Source: Acheta domesticus (lineage: Eukaryota > Arthropoda > Insecta > Orthoptera > Gryllidae). From it: a stretch of 64,000 bases of DNA. The DNA lies in contig JAHLJT010009436.1 of NCBI GenBank assembly GCA_031308135.1, positions 118,484,678 to 118,548,677 on the forward strand, written 5' to 3'. The position numbers and the translations under genes are program-made. Shown here piece after piece: positions 54,741 to 64,000 of this stretch. The first letter of the stretch is position 1; the number at the start of each line of letters is the position of its first letter. The notes below the pieces were generated by a model, which ran no database searches, had not been told where the DNA came from, and saw nothing but the letters and a program-made list of their open reading frames with translations.

Positions 54741-55178
54741 ACGTGGAGCTGTTGAGTAAATGAGTAGTTGAGTATGTTTTTCTCATATACTATAAACAAC
54801 ATGCGCTTATATTTACATATATTGCAGATACAAGAAAGTAAAACTTGTACATAAAAACTGTTCAAGGTTAAAAAAATTCGTTGGTCTAATTAAAGGTAAT
54901 TGAGCTCTGGGTTTTTCTTCTTTCTATTTCGTTGCCTCATTCACGATACGGTTTCTTTTTCGCATTATTGCACACATTCAATAACTTAAAAAAAGCTTAC
55001 ATAATTTAAAAACAGTTACACAATGTGAAAGCGGACGGCTGCAAATTCGCAGATGAAAAAAGTTCCTTCGTAAGGCAAGAAATTAAAAATAAATTACCTT
55101 GTTGAAGAGAGGAGAAATGCTCTGGAATTACATTATTACATGTACTAAAATAATGTTGTTCATATCGACATTCTAATG

Positions 55179-64000
<8,822 letters not shown>

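Overview
This window is from a large, repeat-rich animal genome, most likely a neopteran insect. The evidence is spliced genes with very long introns, GT-AG splice sites, sigma-class glutathione S-transferase (GST) and caspase coding exons, and a dense mix of non-LTR retrotransposons, a Ty3/gypsy element, hAT-like DNA transposons, tRNA-derived SINEs and MITEs. I cannot name the species. Two runs of N (exactly 1000 and 100 bases) are scaffold gaps.

Only two host genes are recognisable, both on the minus strand. A single caspase exon lies at 10460-10698. The last four coding exons of a sigma-class (prostaglandin-D-synthase-like) GST lie at 63703-63769, 60712-60882, 59014-59156 and 55179-55346; its first coding exon is beyond the right edge. 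Both genes have clean splice sites but carry one-base indels that break the reading frame. The mobile elements show the same kind of indel, often in homopolymer runs, so residual sequencing or assembly error is a serious alternative to pseudogene decay.

Left part (1-16.7 kb): an AT-rich repeat mosaic. A 3.9 kb hAT-like element (3680-7583) with a perfect 8-bp target duplication carries a 691-bp MITE with its own 8-bp duplication. A second hAT-like element (13623-15459) also has a perfect 8-bp duplication and carries the 3' end of a LINE. Middle (16.7-22.8 kb): a full-length I-group-like LINE on the minus strand, with ORF1, endonuclease, reverse transcriptase, RNase H, a poly-A tail and an 11-bp target duplication.

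25-43 kb: several copies, in both orientations, of a 1.6-1.9 kb non-coding repeat family. Its ends have paired subterminal inverted repeats, a small 3' hairpin and a terminal CTAG, and its interior is built from about four diverged units of roughly 303 bp. I interpret it as a non-autonomous Helentron-like (HINE-type) element; this is the most interesting system in the window. The same stretch holds two fragments of an RTE-like LINE (33.5-34.9 and 42.7-44.7 kb), a MITE broken by the 1 kb gap, and remains of an unfamiliar repeated gene family (39.3-40.3 kb). 44.7-46.7 kb holds a Jockey/CR1-like LINE whose 3' tail also occurs as truncated insertions elsewhere.

47.8-51.4 kb: the 5' portion of a minus-strand Ty3/gypsy retrotransposon, comprising LTR edge, proline-type primer binding site, gag with an N-terminal SAP domain and two zinc knuckles, protease, RT and RNase H; it runs into the 100-base gap. 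51.4-52.1 kb is a GC-rich island with tRNA-like sequences, a 41-bp minisatellite and a 163-bp nested palindrome containing CRE and ETS-type sites. From 55 kb to the right edge the GST gene occupies the window, its introns filled with SINEs and a LINE tail.
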